This document shows, piece after piece, positions 6,739 through 7,039 of a stretch of 7,039 nucleotides of DNA; within the stretch, counting starts at the first letter, position 1; each line of letters starts with the position of its first letter. This DNA is from Candidatus Acetothermia bacterium (GTDB lineage: Bacteria; Bipolaricaulota; Bipolaricaulia; Bipolaricaulales; Bipolaricaulaceae): the NCBI GenBank assembly GCA_003552425.1, contig PUMC01000070.1, positions 1 to 7,039 of the forward strand, written 5' to 3'. The position numbers were made by a program, and so were the translations under genes. The notes beneath the pieces are model-generated. The model saw nothing but the letters and a program-made list of their open reading frames with translations. It was not told where the DNA came from and ran no database searches.

Positions 6739-6753
6739 ATACCCGCAGGGTAT
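6739..6753. promoter_or_regulatory. Perfect palindrome in the leader, candidate operator
   Basis: On the coding strand it reads ATACCC-TGC-GGGTAT: six-base arms with perfect symmetry and a three-base centre. It lies about 23-38 bases after the expected transcription start and before the bicupin start codon. The half-site CGGGTAT occurs again at 6716-6710, 29 bases away and in the same orientation. That arrangement suits a dimeric repressor bound downstream of the promoter. The loop is short but it could also form a small RNA hairpin. Confidence 0.5.
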
Positions 6754-6782
6754 TCCACATGGCGCAACATCTTTCCATAACC

Positions 6783-6810
6783 ATTATAGTAGGCCGCTCT
6801 CCTCTGTCAA
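6783..6810 (-). promoter_or_regulatory. Perfect-consensus sigma70-type promoter for the bicupin/ABC operon
   Basis: On the minus strand TTGACA (6810-6805) is followed after 16 bases by TATAAT (6788-6783). Both hexamers match the consensus at all 12 positions, and the spacer is one base under the optimum of 17. Transcription should start near 6776, leaving a leader of about 93 bases before the bicupin ATG. It begins 28 bases after the stop codon of the upstream dehydrogenase, so the downstream genes can be expressed independently of it. The next gene boundaries show no comparable promoter, so this one probably serves the whole run down to the amidohydrolase. Confidence 0.85.
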
Positions 6811-6814
6811 CAGA
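6803..6814. promoter_or_regulatory. 12-base palindrome over the -35 box, candidate operator
   Basis: The coding strand reads TCTGT-TG-ACAGA, with five-base arms and the -35 hexamer TTGACA inside. A protein bound here would compete directly with RNA polymerase. The symmetry partly follows from the -35 sequence itself (the ACA half), so the evidence is moderate. The recognition family is not identified. Confidence 0.4.
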
Positions 6815-6838
6815 ATCCCGTTACCCTGTCCGCGCCGT

Positions 6839-7039
6839 TCACGCGTTCCCTTTCCCTGGCGCACCACCGGCCTCGGCCAACGCCTCCCTGACCGCCTGAG
6901 CGGTGGCCTTGCGGCCTCCTCCCGAGCCCCCACCGATGTGACAGGTGAGCACAACGTTCTCAAGCTTCGTCAGGGGATGGTCATGGTGCAGCGGTTCGTC
7001 GACGAAGACGTCGAGCCCCGCACGACCGATCCCGCCCGA
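6839..7039 (-). CDS. D-isomer-specific 2-hydroxyacid dehydrogenase, C-terminal end only
   Basis: Only the last 66 codons lie in the window, and the frame is open to the window edge. GRAGLDVFVDEPL followed by HPLTKLENVVLTCHIGG is the standard C-terminal stretch of NAD(P)-dependent 2-hydroxyacid dehydrogenases such as SerA-, glyoxylate- and D-lactate-type enzymes. The Glu of DEPL and the His of CHIGG occupy the catalytic glutamate and histidine positions, 19 residues apart, which is usual for the shorter family members. The enzyme interconverts a 2-keto acid and a D-2-hydroxy acid in the cytoplasm. Two features are odd: Cys replaces the usual Pro before the catalytic His (TCH for TPH), and the segment after it is very glycine-rich (GGGSGGG). 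The C-terminus stops soon after the closing helix, so no ACT domain is present. It is separated from the bicupin by 155 bases with its own promoter, so it may belong to a different transcript. Confidence 0.88.
   Translation of the reverse strand, partial: SGGIGRAGLDVFVDEPLHHDHPLTKLENVVLTCHIGGGSGGGRKATAQAVREALAEAGGAPGKGNA

Noticed and set aside
6684..6770. Longer bicupin start at the ATG at 6770, adding 29 residues
   Set aside because: It would begin about six bases after the predicted transcription start with no ribosome site, while the ATG at 6683 has GAGGGGG at proper spacing.
1..7039. Mobile element, CRISPR array, tRNA/rRNA gene or riboswitch
   Set aside because: No regularly spaced repeats, terminal inverted repeats, transposase motifs, cloverleaf or conserved aptamer cores were seen. 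The only non-coding stretches are short (155, 107 and 125 bases) and are described above.

Overview
The window is a dense, high-GC bacterial segment (roughly 60-65% G+C by eye). All recognisable genes lie on the minus strand, so the biological order runs from high to low coordinates. Ribosome binding sites, GTG starts and start/stop overlaps are typically bacterial. There is no rRNA, tRNA, transposase, phage gene or CRISPR array, and no phylogenetic marker, so the organism cannot be named. A substrate-binding protein exported by an ordinary signal peptide without a lipobox cysteine fits a cell with an outer envelope layer better than a monoderm (inference).

Layout in transcription order: (1) 7039-6839, the C-terminal end of a D-isomer-specific 2-hydroxyacid dehydrogenase. 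(2) 6838-6684, a 155-base gap holding a perfect-consensus sigma70-type promoter (TTGACA, 16 bases, TATAAT) whose -35 box lies in a 12-base palindrome, plus a second palindrome in the leader. (3) 6683-5955, a bicupin protein. (4) 5847-4216, an SBP_bac_5 family (peptide/nickel/opine type) extracellular binding protein with a signal peptide. (5) 4215-4091, a spacer with two tandem hairpins. (6) 4090-3137 and 3144-2290, the two inner-membrane permeases of a DppB/DppC type importer. (7) 2293-1073, a short cytoplasmic protein with an HEGCPGH zinc-type motif resembling DUF885 proteins. (8) 1076-1, a COG1228-type metal-dependent amidohydrolase cut by the window edge.

The last four genes overlap by 8, 4 and 4 bases, which implies one translationally coupled operon. 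Together the genes read as a scavenging module: an exported binding protein and permease pair import a peptide-like or amide-containing solute, and two cytoplasmic metallohydrolases cleave it. The bicupin, led by the strong promoter, and possibly the 2-hydroxyacid dehydrogenase may handle a product or sense it. The two ATPase subunits such importers need are not in the window; they may lie beyond position 1 or elsewhere. The substrate cannot be read from sequence alone. The most noteworthy points are the regulated-looking consensus promoter, the double hairpin between binding protein and permeases, and the coupling of a compact DUF885-like putative peptidase to an amidohydrolase.
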